Source: Thysanoteuthis rhombus (Eukaryota; Mollusca; Cephalopoda; Oegopsida; Thysanoteuthidae). From it: DNA of 64,000 bases. The notes under the pieces are model-generated. The model did not search any database, was not told the DNA's origin, and was given only the letters and a program-made list of their open reading frames with translations. Location: contig OY735224.1 in NCBI GenBank assembly GCA_963457665.1, positions 50,136,811 through 50,200,810 of the forward strand, in the 5' to 3' direction. The translations under genes were made by a program, and so were the position numbers. Shown here one piece after another: positions 49,251 to 61,832 of this stretch (positions are counted from its first letter, which is position 1; the number at the start of each line of letters is the position of its first letter).

Positions 49251-50640
49251 TTTTAACAACTTTTATGAATCTAGTAAAGAAATTGGATTGATTTTTCAAA
49301 GTGTTCATAACTAAGCCTTAAAGGGTAGCCTCGGAAGCAATGTTTTTAAAGGTTTTTAACAACTTTCTTGAATTTAGTAAAAAAAATAGGATTGATTTTA
49401 CACAGTGTTTATAGCCAAACCTAAAAAGGGTAGCCACAGAAGCAATGTTTCAAAGATTTTTAACAACTTTCTTGGATGTAGTAAGAAAAAGGATTGATTT
49501 TTAAAAGTGTTCATAGCCAAGCCTCAAATGGTAGCCACAGAAGCAATGTTTCAATGGTTTTTGACAACTTCCTTGAAACTAGTTAAAAGATAGGATTGAT
49601 TTCTCACAGTGTTCATAACCAAGCCTTGAAAGGTAGCCACAGAAGCAATGTTTCAATGGTTTTTAAGAATTTTTTTTGAATGTAGTAAAAAAATATGATT
49701 GATTTTCCAAAGTATTCATAACCAAACCTTTATGGGTAGCCACAGAAGCAATGTTTCAATGGTTCTTAACAACTTTCTTGAATGAAGTTAAAAAAAAGAA
49801 TTGATTTTTCAAAGTGTTCATAACCAAACCTCAATGGGTAGCCACAAAAGCAATGTTTCAATGTTTTTTAACAACTTTCTTAAATGTAGTAAAAAAATAG
49901 TATTGATTTTCAATGTGTTCATAACTAAGTTTTAAAGGGCAGCAACTGAAGAAATGTTTCAATGGTTTTTAACAACCTTCTTGAATTTAGTAAAAAAATA
50001 GGATTGATTTCTTTGGGTGTTCATAACCAAGCCTTAAAGGGTAGCGATAGAAGAAATGTTTCAATGGTTTTTAGCAACTTTCTTGAATCTAGTAAAAAAA
50101 TAGGATTGATTTTCAAAAGTGTTCATAACGAAACATGAAAGGGTAGCCACAGAACTAATTTTTCAATGGTTTTTAACCACTTTCTGGAATGTAGTAAAAA
50201 AGAGGATTGATTTTTCAAAGTTTCCATAACCAAGCCTTAAAGGGTACCCATCGAAGCAATGTTTCAGTGGTTTCTGACGAGTTTTCGAATGTAGTAAAAA
50301 AATAGGATTGATTTTTCAAAGTGTGCATAAACAACCTTTGAAGGGTAGCCACAGAAGCAATGTTTCAATGTTTTTTATCAACCTTACTGAATCTAGTAAA
50401 AAAAAATGATTGTTTTTCCAAACTGTTCATAATCAAGCCTCAAAGGGCAGCCATATAAGCAATGTTTCAATGGTTTTTATCAACCTTACTGAATCTAGTA
50501 AAAAAAAAAGATTGTTTTTTCAAACTGTTCATAACCAAGCCTCAAAGGGTAGCCACAGAAGCAATGTTTAAATGGTTTTTAACAACTCTTATGAATGTAT
50601 TAACTATATACGAGCCAGTGATAAAACCAACCTAAAAAGC
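49251..50640 (-). repeat. Decayed edge of the 105-bp array
   Basis: About 13 units with the same box order but many substitutions: GGATTGATTTTTCAAAGTGT, TCATAACCAAGCCTTAAAGG, GTAGCCACAGAAGCAATGTT and TCAATGGTTTTTAACAACTT. They resemble the 17.7-22 kb dimers more than the homogenised units do. The last unit (50585-50640) passes into a half-A-like segment before the spacer. Confidence 0.9.
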
Positions 50641-51073
50641 TATAAACAGAGCCCTTTTAGCTTTTAAAACCAATGGTTCCAATGTTTTTAACAATTTTCT
50701 GGGAAGTAGTGATCGTAAAAAAAGTTGTCAAAAAAACAAGTGGCAAATATCAATTCCATATGATGTCAAGTTGTCGAGCTATCTCCCTGCATACACATCC
50801 ACCAACAGACAGATAGATTATCCTTGGTAATACTCAATATTTCTCTAGTCTGCTCATATACGGTGGCTGCGAATGAATTCCCTATCAGAAATATTGTGTT
50901 TCTTTGGTAAACATTCCTTCATTTTTTTGACTTCATCATGTGAGTGTTGGTCAAGAAGTAAGTAGATATAATATGGAAGGCAAATTCAATCAGTAAAGGT
51001 AGTTTAACTACAGTCAACCCATAGATAATAAAGTTATTATCAATTTCCTATTGGGGGCTCTTAGTCACCAATC

Positions 51074-51108
<35 letters not shown>

Positions 51109-52155
51109 TTAAATCTTGTTCCGTAGACACTATGGCATGCCCGTTCTAAAGCTGTATCTGGTTTCATAAAAATCTCCAAGAAGTGTAAACTTGAGATGAT
51201 GAGACACTGTTGTTTATTTCTTTGTGATGTTGTTGATAGCAACAATCAAAACAGAAACAGTGTTCTTAATTGTGATAACCATCAATAGAAATATAGTCAG
51301 AGTTTTCTTCAGTTTTCAAGTTAGGCTGGCTATTTATGTATGTATCACACGCACAGGCTGTGCCAATGTTGTTGTTTTTTTGCTTGTTTGTTTTTTTGTC
51401 TGTTTTTATGATAGAAACACTCCAGGATAAAAAAAATGCCCGACTTAGGACCGTGCCAGTGAGAAAGGGAGCCAGCCGTAAAGTTGGGGAGAACCTGTAT
51501 TACATGATACTTTCAATTTACAACTCTAGTGTATTTGATCCAAACTGGGTTCCCCTCACTTGTGACCTTGCGCCTCGCTAAGATAAGCTTAGTGAACATT
51601 AGTATTATATTGATATATTTTCCGATTTTTCAACAGGTTCCAAAACACTGATCCAATGTCTGATCTCTATATGTTTTACGAAATCCCAGACAACGATTAG
51701 GATTCTCACGATCCAGTTGTCTATGGCTGAGATGCTCAGGATTCCAAATTGAAGACAATTAAGCCGGAAAATTCAAAACTCCCTGACAAGCTGGGCTACG
51801 CAAAACTGATTGAACCGTTTCACCTAAAGAAAAAAAAGTATGAAACAACACAAAACAGAATTATTCGCATCAACAGATGTTTTCATTGTTTATGAAATTA
51901 TTTTTTTGATAATAACATGAACGACATGGTAAAATAAAAAATATATTTATTTAACTAAAATGCGACATATTTGAAGCAATAACATGTTTCCAGCAATGTT
52001 CTCATGATTACCACTGTTGGACTTCCCACCGAAATTCTCTGAGCCTCAGAATGTGCTCGAAACCCTCTTTGTGGGTTGTCAGCCACTGAATTCTTTACTA
52101 TTTACAACCGGTTTTAGCCTCCCTTGAATTATTTTTTGAATCAAGTTTTGAGTTG
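50641..52155 (+). repeat. Right spacer of the giant inverted repeat
   Basis: Reverse complement of 16256-17690, colinear throughout. It contains E1 copy 3 (51840-52130, plus) and a (TA)n at 51076-51103. Open frames at 51048-51245 (-) and 51224-51581 (+) correspond to the frames in the left spacer but differ by indels and show no domain, so I do not call genes. Confidence 0.93.
51076..51103. repeat. (TA)n microsatellite in the right spacer
   Basis: Mirror of 17271-17310 without the CA part. Confidence 0.95.
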
Positions 52156-53439
52156 AAAATAATCTGTTAGACTTTATTTTGTTCCCACAAAGCCATTAAC
52201 GCTGATATTCACAATGGTCTCTTCAAGACTCTTTTCCTTTCCAGGAGGAAGCCAGTGAAATTGAACCTGAAAATAGTCTGTGACACATTATTTTGTATCC
52301 AGGAAGCCTTTTAAACTGAAATCCAAAATGGTCTATTCGAGACTCTTTCTGTTTCCGGGAGAAAGCAAATGAAATTAAACCTGAAAATAGTCTATTAGAC
52401 TTCATTTTGTATCCAGGAAGCCTTTTAGATTGAAATTCACAATTATCTCTTCGAGATGCTTTTCATTTCTGGGAGGAAACTAGTGAAATTGAACCTGAAA
52501 ATAGTCTGTGAGACTTTAATTTGTTTCCAGGGGGCTTTTGAGACTGAAATTCACAATGGTCTCTTCAGCACTCTTTTTGTTTTCAGGAGGAAGCCAGTGA
52601 AAATAGTCTATGACACTTTATTTCATTTTTAGGAAGTCTATGAGACAGAAATTCACAATTGTCCTTTAGAGTCTCTTTTTGTTTTCGGGAGGAAAACAGT
52701 GAAATTCAACCTGGAAATAGTCTGTGAGACTCTATTTTGTTTTTGGGAAGTCTATGAGACTGAAAATCCACTAAGGTTTTGTCAATACTCTTTTTGTTTT
52801 GGGGAGGAAAACAGTGAAATTGAACCTTGAAATAGTCTGCTGGACTTTATTTTGTTCCAAGGAATCCTTTTAGACTGAAATTCACAATAGTCTACTCAAG
52901 ACATTTTTTGTTTTTGGGAGGAAGCAAGTGAAATTGAACCTGAAAATAGTCTTTAAGACTTTATTTTGTTCCCAGGAAGTCTTTAAGACTAAAATTCACA
53001 ATTGTCTCTTCAAAACACTTTTTTTTCCTGGGAGGAAAACAGTGAAATTGAACCTGAAAATAGTCTGTGAGACTTTATTTAGTTTCCAGGGAGCCTTTTA
53101 GACTAAAATTCACATTGTCCTTTGGGGACTCTTTTTGTTTTCGGGATGAAAACAGTGAAATTGAACCTGAAAATAGTCTGTTAGACTTTATTTAGTTTCC
53201 ATGAAGCCCTTCAGACAGAAATTCACAATTGTCCTTTCGAGTCTCTTTTTTTTTTTCGGGAGGAAAACAGTGAAATTGAACCTGCAAAGTGTCTGTTTGA
53301 CTTTATTTAGTTTCCATGAAGCCTTTCAGACAGAAATTCAATATTGTGCTTTAGAATCTCTTTTTTTTTTTCGGGAGAAAAACAGTGAAATTGAACCTAC
53401 AAAGTGTCTGTTAGACTTTATTTAGTTTCCAGGAAGCTT

Positions 53440-56281
53440 TCTACACTAAAATTCACAATTGTCCTTTAGGGACTCTTTTTGTTTTCAGGAGGAATACAGT
53501 GAAATTGAACCTGAAAATAGTCTGTGAGAATTTATTTAGTTTCCAGGAAGCCTTTTAGTCAAAAATTCACAATTGTCCTTCAGGGACTCTTTTTGTTTTC
53601 GGGAGGAAAACAGTGAAATTGAACCTGAAAACAGTCTGTGAGACTTTATTTAGTTCCCAGGAAGCTTACTAGACTAAAATTCATAATTGTCCTTTAGGGA
53701 CTCTTTTTGTTTTCGGGAGGAAAACAATGAAATTGAACCTGAAAATAGTCTGTGAGACTATATTTAGTTTCCAGGAAGCCTTTTAGTCAAAAATTCACAA
53801 TTGTCCTTCAGGGACTCTTTTGTTTTCAGGAGAAAAACAGTGAAATTGAACCTGAAAATAGTCAGTTAGACTTTATTTAGTTTCCAAAAAGTCTTTTAGA
53901 CTAAAATTCACAATTGTCCTTTAGGGACTCTTTCTGTTCTCGGGAAGAAAACAATGAAATTGAACCTGAAAATAGTCTGTGAGACTATATTTAGTTTCCA
54001 GGACGCCTTCTAGACTAAAATTCACAATTGTCCTTTAGGGACCCTTTTTTTTTTTCGGGAGGAAAACAGTGAAATTGAACCTGATAAAGTCTGTGAGACT
54101 TCATTTAGTTTCCAGGAAGCCTTTTAGACTAAAATTCACAATTGTCCTTTAGGGACTCATTTTGTTTTCGGGAGGAAAACAGTGAAATTGAACCTGAAAA
54201 TAGTCTGTGAGACTTTATATAGTTTCCAAGAAGCCTTTTAGACTAAAATTCACAATTGTCCTCTAGGGACTCTTTTTGTTTTCGGGAGGAAAACAGTGAA
54301 ATTGAACCTGAAAATATTCTGTGAGACTTCATTTAGTTTCCAGGAAGCTTGTCCATTAGGGACTCTTTTTGTTTTCGGGAGGAAAACAGTGGAATTGAAC
54401 CTGAAAATAGTCTGTGAGAATTTATTTAGTTTCCAGGAAGCCTTTTAGTCTAAAATTCTTAATTGTCCTTTAGGGACTCTTTTTGTTTTCAGGAGAAAAA
54501 CAGTGAAATTGAACCTGAAAACAGTCTGTGAGACTTTATTTAGTTCCCAGGAAGCCTACTAGACTAAAATTCACAATTGTCCTTTAGGGACTCTTTTTGT
54601 TTTCGGGAGGAAAACAGTGAAATTGAACCTGAAAATAGTCTGTGAGACTTTATTTAGTTTCCAGGAAGCCTTTTAGACTAAAATTCACAATTGTCCCTTA
54701 GTGACTCTTTTTGTTTTCGGGAGGAAAACAGTGAAATTGAACCTAAAAATAGTCTGTGAGACTTTATTTAGTTTCCAGGAAGCCTTTTGGACTAAAATTC
54801 ACAATCGTCCTTTAGGGACTCTTTTTGTTTCCGGGAGGAAAACAGTGGAATTGAACCTGAAAATAGTCTGTGAGACTTTATTTAGTTTCCAGGAAGCCTT
54901 TTGGACTAAAATTCACAATTGTCCATTAGGGACACTTTTTGTTTTTGGGAGGAAAACAGTGAAATTGAACCTGAAAATAGTCTGTGAGACTTTATATAGT
55001 TTCCAGGAAGCCTTTTAGACTAAAATTCACAATTGTCCTTTAGGGACTCTTTCTGTTTTCGGGAAGAAAACAATGAAATTGAACCTGAAAATAGTCTGTG
55101 AAACTTTATTTAGTTTCCAGGAAGCCTTTTAGACTAAAATTCACAATTGTCCTCCAGGACGCTTGTCCATTAGGGACTCTTTTTGTTTTGGGGAGGAAAA
55201 CAGTGGAATTGAACCTGAAAATAGTCTGTGAGACTACATTTTGTTTCCAGGAAGCCTACTAGACTAAAATTCACAATTGTCCTTTAGGGACTCTTTTTGT
55301 TTTTGGGAGGAAAACAGTGAAATTGAACCTGAAAATAGTCTATGAGACTTTATTTAGTTTCCATGAAGCCTTTTAGACTCAAATTCACAATTGTCCTTAA
55401 GGGACTCTTTTTGTTTTGGGGAGGAAGACAGTCAAATACAACCTGAAAATAGTCTGTGAGACTACATTTAGTTTCCAGGAAGCCTTTCAGACTGAAATTC
55501 ATAATTGTCCTTTAGGGACCCTTTTTTTTTTTCGGGAGGAAAACAGTGAAATTGAACCTGAAAAAGTCTGTGAAACTTTATTTAGTTTCCAGGAAGCCTT
55601 TTAGTCTAAAATTCACAATTGTCCTTCAGGGACTCTTTTTGTTTTCAGGAGGAAAACAGTGAAATTAAACCTGAAAATAGTCTGTGAGACTTTATTTAGT
55701 TTCCAGGAAGCCTTTTAGACTCAAATTCACAATTGTCCATTAGGGACTCTTTTTTGTTTTCGGGAGGAAAACAGTGAAATTGAACCTGAAAATAGTCTGT
55801 GAGACTTCATTTAGTTTCCAGGAAGCCTTTAAGACTAAATTTCACAATCGTCCTTTAGTGACTCTTTTTGTTTTCAGGAGGAAAACAGTGAAATTGAACC
55901 TGAAAATAGTTGTGAGACTTTATTAGTTTCCAGGAAGCCTTTTAGACTCAAATTCACAATTGTCCTTTAGGGACCCTTTTTGTTTTTGGGAGGAAAACAG
56001 TGAAATTGAACCTGAAAATAGTCTGTGAGACTTTATTTAGTTTTCAGGATGCCTTTTAGACTAAAATTCACAATTGTCCTCCAGGGACTCTTTTTGTTTT
56101 CGGGAGGAAAACAGTGAAATTGAACCAGAAAATAGTCTGTGAGACTTTATTTAGTTTCCAGGAAGCCTTATAGACTAAAATTCACAATTGTCCTTTAGGG
56201 ACCCTTTTTTTTTTCGGGAGGAAAACAGTGAAATTGAACCTGAAAAAGTCTGTGAGACTTCATTTAGTTTCCAGGAAGCTT
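53440..56281. repeat. 25-unit block, first copy of a 2842-bp duplication in R114
   Basis: The string beginning CTACACTAAAATTCACAATT with GGAGGAATACAGTG at 53440 recurs at 56282. Marker units at 54701 and 55416 recur at 57543 and 58258, each 2842 bp on. The copies look identical over long stretches. Confidence 0.93.
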
Positions 56282-59123
56282 TCTACACTAAAATTCACAA
56301 TTGTCCTTTAGGGACTCTTTTTGTTTTCAGGAGGAATACAGTGAAATTGAACCTGAAAATAGTCTGTGAGAATTTATTTAGTTTCCAGGAAGCCTTTTAG
56401 TCAAAAATTCACAATTGTCCTTCAGGGACTCTTTTTGTTTTCGGGAGGAAAACAGTGAAATTGAACCTGAAAACAGTCTGTGAGACTTTATTTAGTTCCC
56501 AGGAAGCTTACTAGACTAAAATTCATAATTGTCCTTTAGGGACTCTTTTTGTTTTCGGGAGGAAAACAATGAAATTGAACCTGAAAATAGTCTGTGAGAC
56601 TATATTTAGTTTCCAGGAAGCCTTTTAGTCAAAAATTCACAATTGTCCTTCAGGGACTCTTTTGTTTTCAGGAGAAAAACAGTGAAATTGAACCTGAAAA
56701 TAGTCAGTTAGACTTTATTTAGTTTCCAAAAAGTCTTTTAGACTAAAATTCACAATTGTCCTTTAGGGACTCTTTCTGTTCTCGGGAAGAAAACAATGAA
56801 ATTGAACCTGAAAATAGTCTGTGAGACTATATTTAGTTTCCAGGACGCCTTCTAGACTAAAATTCACAATTGTCCTTTAGGGACCCTTTTTTTTTTTCGG
56901 GAGGAAAACAGTGAAATTGAACCTGATAAAGTCTGTGAGACTTCATTTAGTTTCCAGGAAGCCTTTTAGACTAAAATTCACAATTGTCCTTTAGGGACTC
57001 ATTTTGTTTTCGGGAGGAAAACAGTGAAATTGAACCTGAAAATAGTCTGTGAGACTTTATATAGTTTCCAAGAAGCCTTTTAGACTAAAATTCACAATTG
57101 TCCTCTAGGGACTCTTTTTGTTTTCGGGAGGAAAACAGTGAAATTGAACCTGAAAATATTCTGTGAGACTTCATTTAGTTTCCAGGAAGCTTGTCCATTA
57201 GGGACTCTTTTTGTTTTCGGGAGGAAAACAGTGGAATTGAACCTGAAAATAGTCTGTGAGAATTTATTTAGTTTCCAGGAAGCCTTTTAGTCTAAAATTC
57301 TTAATTGTCCTTTAGGGACTCTTTTTGTTTTCAGGAGAAAAACAGTGAAATTGAACCTGAAAACAGTCTGTGAGACTTTATTTAGTTCCCAGGAAGCCTA
57401 CTAGACTAAAATTCACAATTGTCCTTTAGGGACTCTTTTTGTTTTCGGGAGGAAAACAGTGAAATTGAACCTGAAAATAGTCTGTGAGACTTTATTTAGT
57501 TTCCAGGAAGCCTTTTAGACTAAAATTCACAATTGTCCCTTAGTGACTCTTTTTGTTTTCGGGAGGAAAACAGTGAAATTGAACCTAAAAATAGTCTGTG
57601 AGACTTTATTTAGTTTCCAGGAAGCCTTTTGGACTAAAATTCACAATCGTCCTTTAGGGACTCTTTTTGTTTCCGGGAGGAAAACAGTGGAATTGAACCT
57701 GAAAATAGTCTGTGAGACTTTATTTAGTTTCCAGGAAGCCTTTTGGACTAAAATTCACAATTGTCCATTAGGGACACTTTTTGTTTTTGGGAGGAAAACA
57801 GTGAAATTGAACCTGAAAATAGTCTGTGAGACTTTATATAGTTTCCAGGAAGCCTTTTAGACTAAAATTCACAATTGTCCTTTAGGGACTCTTTCTGTTT
57901 TCGGGAAGAAAACAATGAAATTGAACCTGAAAATAGTCTGTGAAACTTTATTTAGTTTCCAGGAAGCCTTTTAGACTAAAATTCACAATTGTCCTCCAGG
58001 ACGCTTGTCCATTAGGGACTCTTTTTGTTTTGGGGAGGAAAACAGTGGAATTGAACCTGAAAATAGTCTGTGAGACTACATTTTGTTTCCAGGAAGCCTA
58101 CTAGACTAAAATTCACAATTGTCCTTTAGGGACTCTTTTTGTTTTTGGGAGGAAAACAGTGAAATTGAACCTGAAAATAGTCTATGAGACTTTATTTAGT
58201 TTCCATGAAGCCTTTTAGACTCAAATTCACAATTGTCCTTAAGGGACTCTTTTTGTTTTGGGGAGGAAGACAGTCAAATACAACCTGAAAATAGTCTGTG
58301 AGACTACATTTAGTTTCCAGGAAGCCTTTCAGACTGAAATTCATAATTGTCCTTTAGGGACCCTTTTTTTTTTTCGGGAGGAAAACAGTGAAATTGAACC
58401 TGAAAAAGTCTGTGAAACTTTATTTAGTTTCCAGGAAGCCTTTTAGTCTAAAATTCACAATTGTCCTTCAGGGACTCTTTTTGTTTTCAGGAGGAAAACA
58501 GTGAAATTAAACCTGAAAATAGTCTGTGAGACTTTATTTAGTTTCCAGGAAGCCTTTTAGACTCAAATTCACAATTGTCCATTAGGGACTCTTTTTTGTT
58601 TTCGGGAGGAAAACAGTGAAATTGAACCTGAAAATAGTCTGTGAGACTTCATTTAGTTTCCAGGAAGCCTTTAAGACTAAATTTCACAATCGTCCTTTAG
58701 TGACTCTTTTTGTTTTCAGGAGGAAAACAGTGAAATTGAACCTGAAAATAGTTGTGAGACTTTATTAGTTTCCAGGAAGCCTTTTAGACTCAAATTCACA
58801 ATTGTCCTTTAGGGACCCTTTTTGTTTTTGGGAGGAAAACAGTGAAATTGAACCTGAAAATAGTCTGTGAGACTTTATTTAGTTTTCAGGATGCCTTTTA
58901 GACTAAAATTCACAATTGTCCTCCAGGGACTCTTTTTGTTTTCGGGAGGAAAACAGTGAAATTGAACCAGAAAATAGTCTGTGAGACTTTATTTAGTTTC
59001 CAGGAAGCCTTATAGACTAAAATTCACAATTGTCCTTTAGGGACCCTTTTTTTTTTCGGGAGGAAAACAGTGAAATTGAACCTGAAAAAGTCTGTGAGAC
59101 TTCATTTAGTTTCCAGGAAGCCT
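56282..59123. repeat. 25-unit block, second copy of the 2842-bp duplication
   Basis: Tandem copy of 53440-56281. It stops matching near 59120, where a different unit order begins. Confidence 0.93.
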
Positions 59124-61832
59124 TTTAGACTAAAATTCACAATTGTCCTTTAGGGACTCTTTTTGTTTTCAGGAGGAAAACAGTGAAATTGAACCTGAAA
59201 ACAGTCTGTGAGACTTTATTTAGTTTCCAGGAAGCCTTTTAGACTAAAATTCACAATTGTCCTTTAGGGACTCTTTTTGTTTTCAGGTGGAAAACAGTGA
59301 AATTGAACATGAAAATAGTCTGTGAGACTCTATTTTGTTTTTGGGAAGTCTATGAGACTGAAAATTCACTAAGGTTTTGTCAATACTCTTTTTGTTTTCT
59401 GGAGGAAGCCAGTGAAATTAAACCTTGAAATAGTCTGCTGGACTTTATTTTGTTCCAAGGAATCCTTTAAGACTGATATTCACAATGGTTTCTACAAGAC
59501 TCTTCCCGTTTTCAGGAGGAAACCAGTGTAATTAAACCTGAAAATAGTCTGTGACACTTTATTTTGTTTCCAGGAACCTTTAAGATTGATATCAACAATG
59601 GTCTCTTCAAGACTCCTATCGTTTTCGGGAGGAAGCCAGTTGAATTGAACCTGAAAAAAGTCTGCGAGACTTTATTTTGTTTCCAGGAAGCTTTTAAGAC
59701 TGAAATTTGCAATGGTTTCCCCAATACTCTTTTTGTTTTCGGATGGAAGCCAGTTAAATTGAAACTGAAAATAGTCTGTGAGACTTTAAATTGTTCCAAA
59801 GGGGGCTTTTGAGACTGAAATTCACAATGGTCTCTTCAGCACTCTTTTTGTTTTCAGGAGGAAACCAGTGAAAATAGTCTATGACACTTTATTTCGTTTT
59901 AGCAAGTCTATGAGACTGAAATTCACAATGGTCTCTTCAAGACTCTTTTCGTTTTCAGGGAGAAGCCAGTGAAATTGAACCTGAAAATAGTCTGAAAGAC
60001 TTTATTTTGTTTACAGAAAGCCTTTAAGACTTATATTCACAATGGTCTCTTCAAGACCTTTTCCGTTTTCAGTAGGAAACCAGTGATATTGAACCTGGAA
60101 ATGGTCTTTAAGACTATATTTCGTTTTTGGGAAATCTATGAGACTGAAATTCACAAAGGTCTCTTAGGGACCTTTTTTTTTTTTCAGGAGGAAGCCAGTG
60201 AAATTGAACCTGAAAATAGTCTGTGAGACTTCATTTAGTTTCCAGGAAGCCTTTAAGACTAAATTTCACAATCGTCCTTTAGTGACTCTTTTTGTTTTCA
60301 GGAGGAAAACAGTGAAATTGAACCTGAAAATAGTTGTGAGACTTTATTTAGTTTCCAGGAAGCCTTTTAGACTCAAATTCACAATTGTCCTTTAGGGACC
60401 CTTTTTGTTTTTGGGAGGAAAACAGTGAAATTGAACCTGAAAATAGTCTGTGAGACTTTATTTAGTTTTCAGGATGCCTTTTAGACTAAAATTCACAATT
60501 GTCCTCCAGGGACTCTTTTTGTTTTCGGGAGGAAAACAGTGAAATTGAACCAGAAAATAGTCTGTGAGACTTTATTTAGTTTCCAGGAAGCCTTATAGAC
60601 TAAAATTCACAATTGTCCTTTAGGGACCCTTTTTTTTTTCGGGAGGAAAACAGTGAAATTGAACCTGAAAAAGTCTGTGAGACTTTATTTAGTTTCCAGG
60701 AAGCCTTTTAGACTAAAATTCACAATTGTCCTTTAGGGACTCTTTTTGTTTTCAGGAGGAAAACAGTGAAATTGAACCTGAAAACAGTCTGTGAGACTTT
60801 ATTTAGTTTCCAGGAAGCCTTTTAGACTAAAATTCACAATTGTCCTTTAGGGACTCTTTTTGTTTTCAGGTGGAAAACAGTGAAATTGAACATGAAAATA
60901 GTCTGTGAGACTCTATTTTGTTTTTGGGAAGTCTATGAAACTGAAAATTCACTAAGGTTTTGTCAATACTCTTTTTTTTTTCTGGAGGAAGCCAGTGAAA
61001 TTAAACCTTGAAATAGTCTGCTGGACTTTATTTTGTTCCAAGGAATCCTTTAAGACTGATATTCACAATGGTTTCTTCAAGACTCTTCCCGTTTTCAGGA
61101 GGAAACCAGTGTAATTAAACCTGAAAATAGTCTGTGACACTTTATTTTGTTTCCAGGAACCTTTAAGATTGATATCAACAATGGTCTCTTCAAGACTCCT
61201 ATCGTTTTCGGGAGGAAGCCAGTTGAATTGAACCTGAAAAAAGTCTGCGAGACTTTATTTTGTTTCCAGGAAGCTTTTAAGACTGAAATTTGCAATGGTT
61301 TCCCCAATACTCTTTTTGTTTTCGGATGGAAGCCAGTTAAATTGAAACTGAAAATAGTCTGTGAGACTTTAAATTGTTCCAAAGGGGGCTTTTGAGACTG
61401 AAATTCACAATGGTCTCTTCAGCACTCTTTTTGTTTTCAGGAGGAAACCAGTGAAAATAGTCTATGACACTTTATTTCGTTTTAGCAAGTCTATGAGACT
61501 GAAATTCACAATGGTCTCTTCAAGACTCTTTTCGTTTTCAGGGAGAAGCCAGTGAAATTGAACCTGAAAATAGTCTGAAAGACTTTATTTTGTTTACAGA
61601 AAGCCTTTAAGACTTATATTCACAATGGTCTCTTCAAGACCTTTTCCGTTTTCAGTAGGAAACCAGTGATATTGAACCTGGAAATGGTCTTTAAGACTAT
61701 ATTTCGTTTTTGGGAAATCTATGAGACTGAAATTCACAAAGGTCTCTTAGGGACCTTTTTTTTTTTTCAGGAGGAAGCCAGTGAAATTGAACCCGAAAAT
61801 AGTATGTGAGACTTTATTTATTCTCTTCAAGA
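58670..61832. repeat. Two tandem copies of a ~1583-bp block in R114
   Basis: Marker units at 59512-59812 recur at 61095-61395, offset 1583 bp (14 units). The AATTTCACAATCGTCC marker occurs at ~58680 and ~60262. The copies are nearly identical (TTTTTGTTTTCTGG against TTTTTTTTTTCTGG). Confidence 0.9.
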
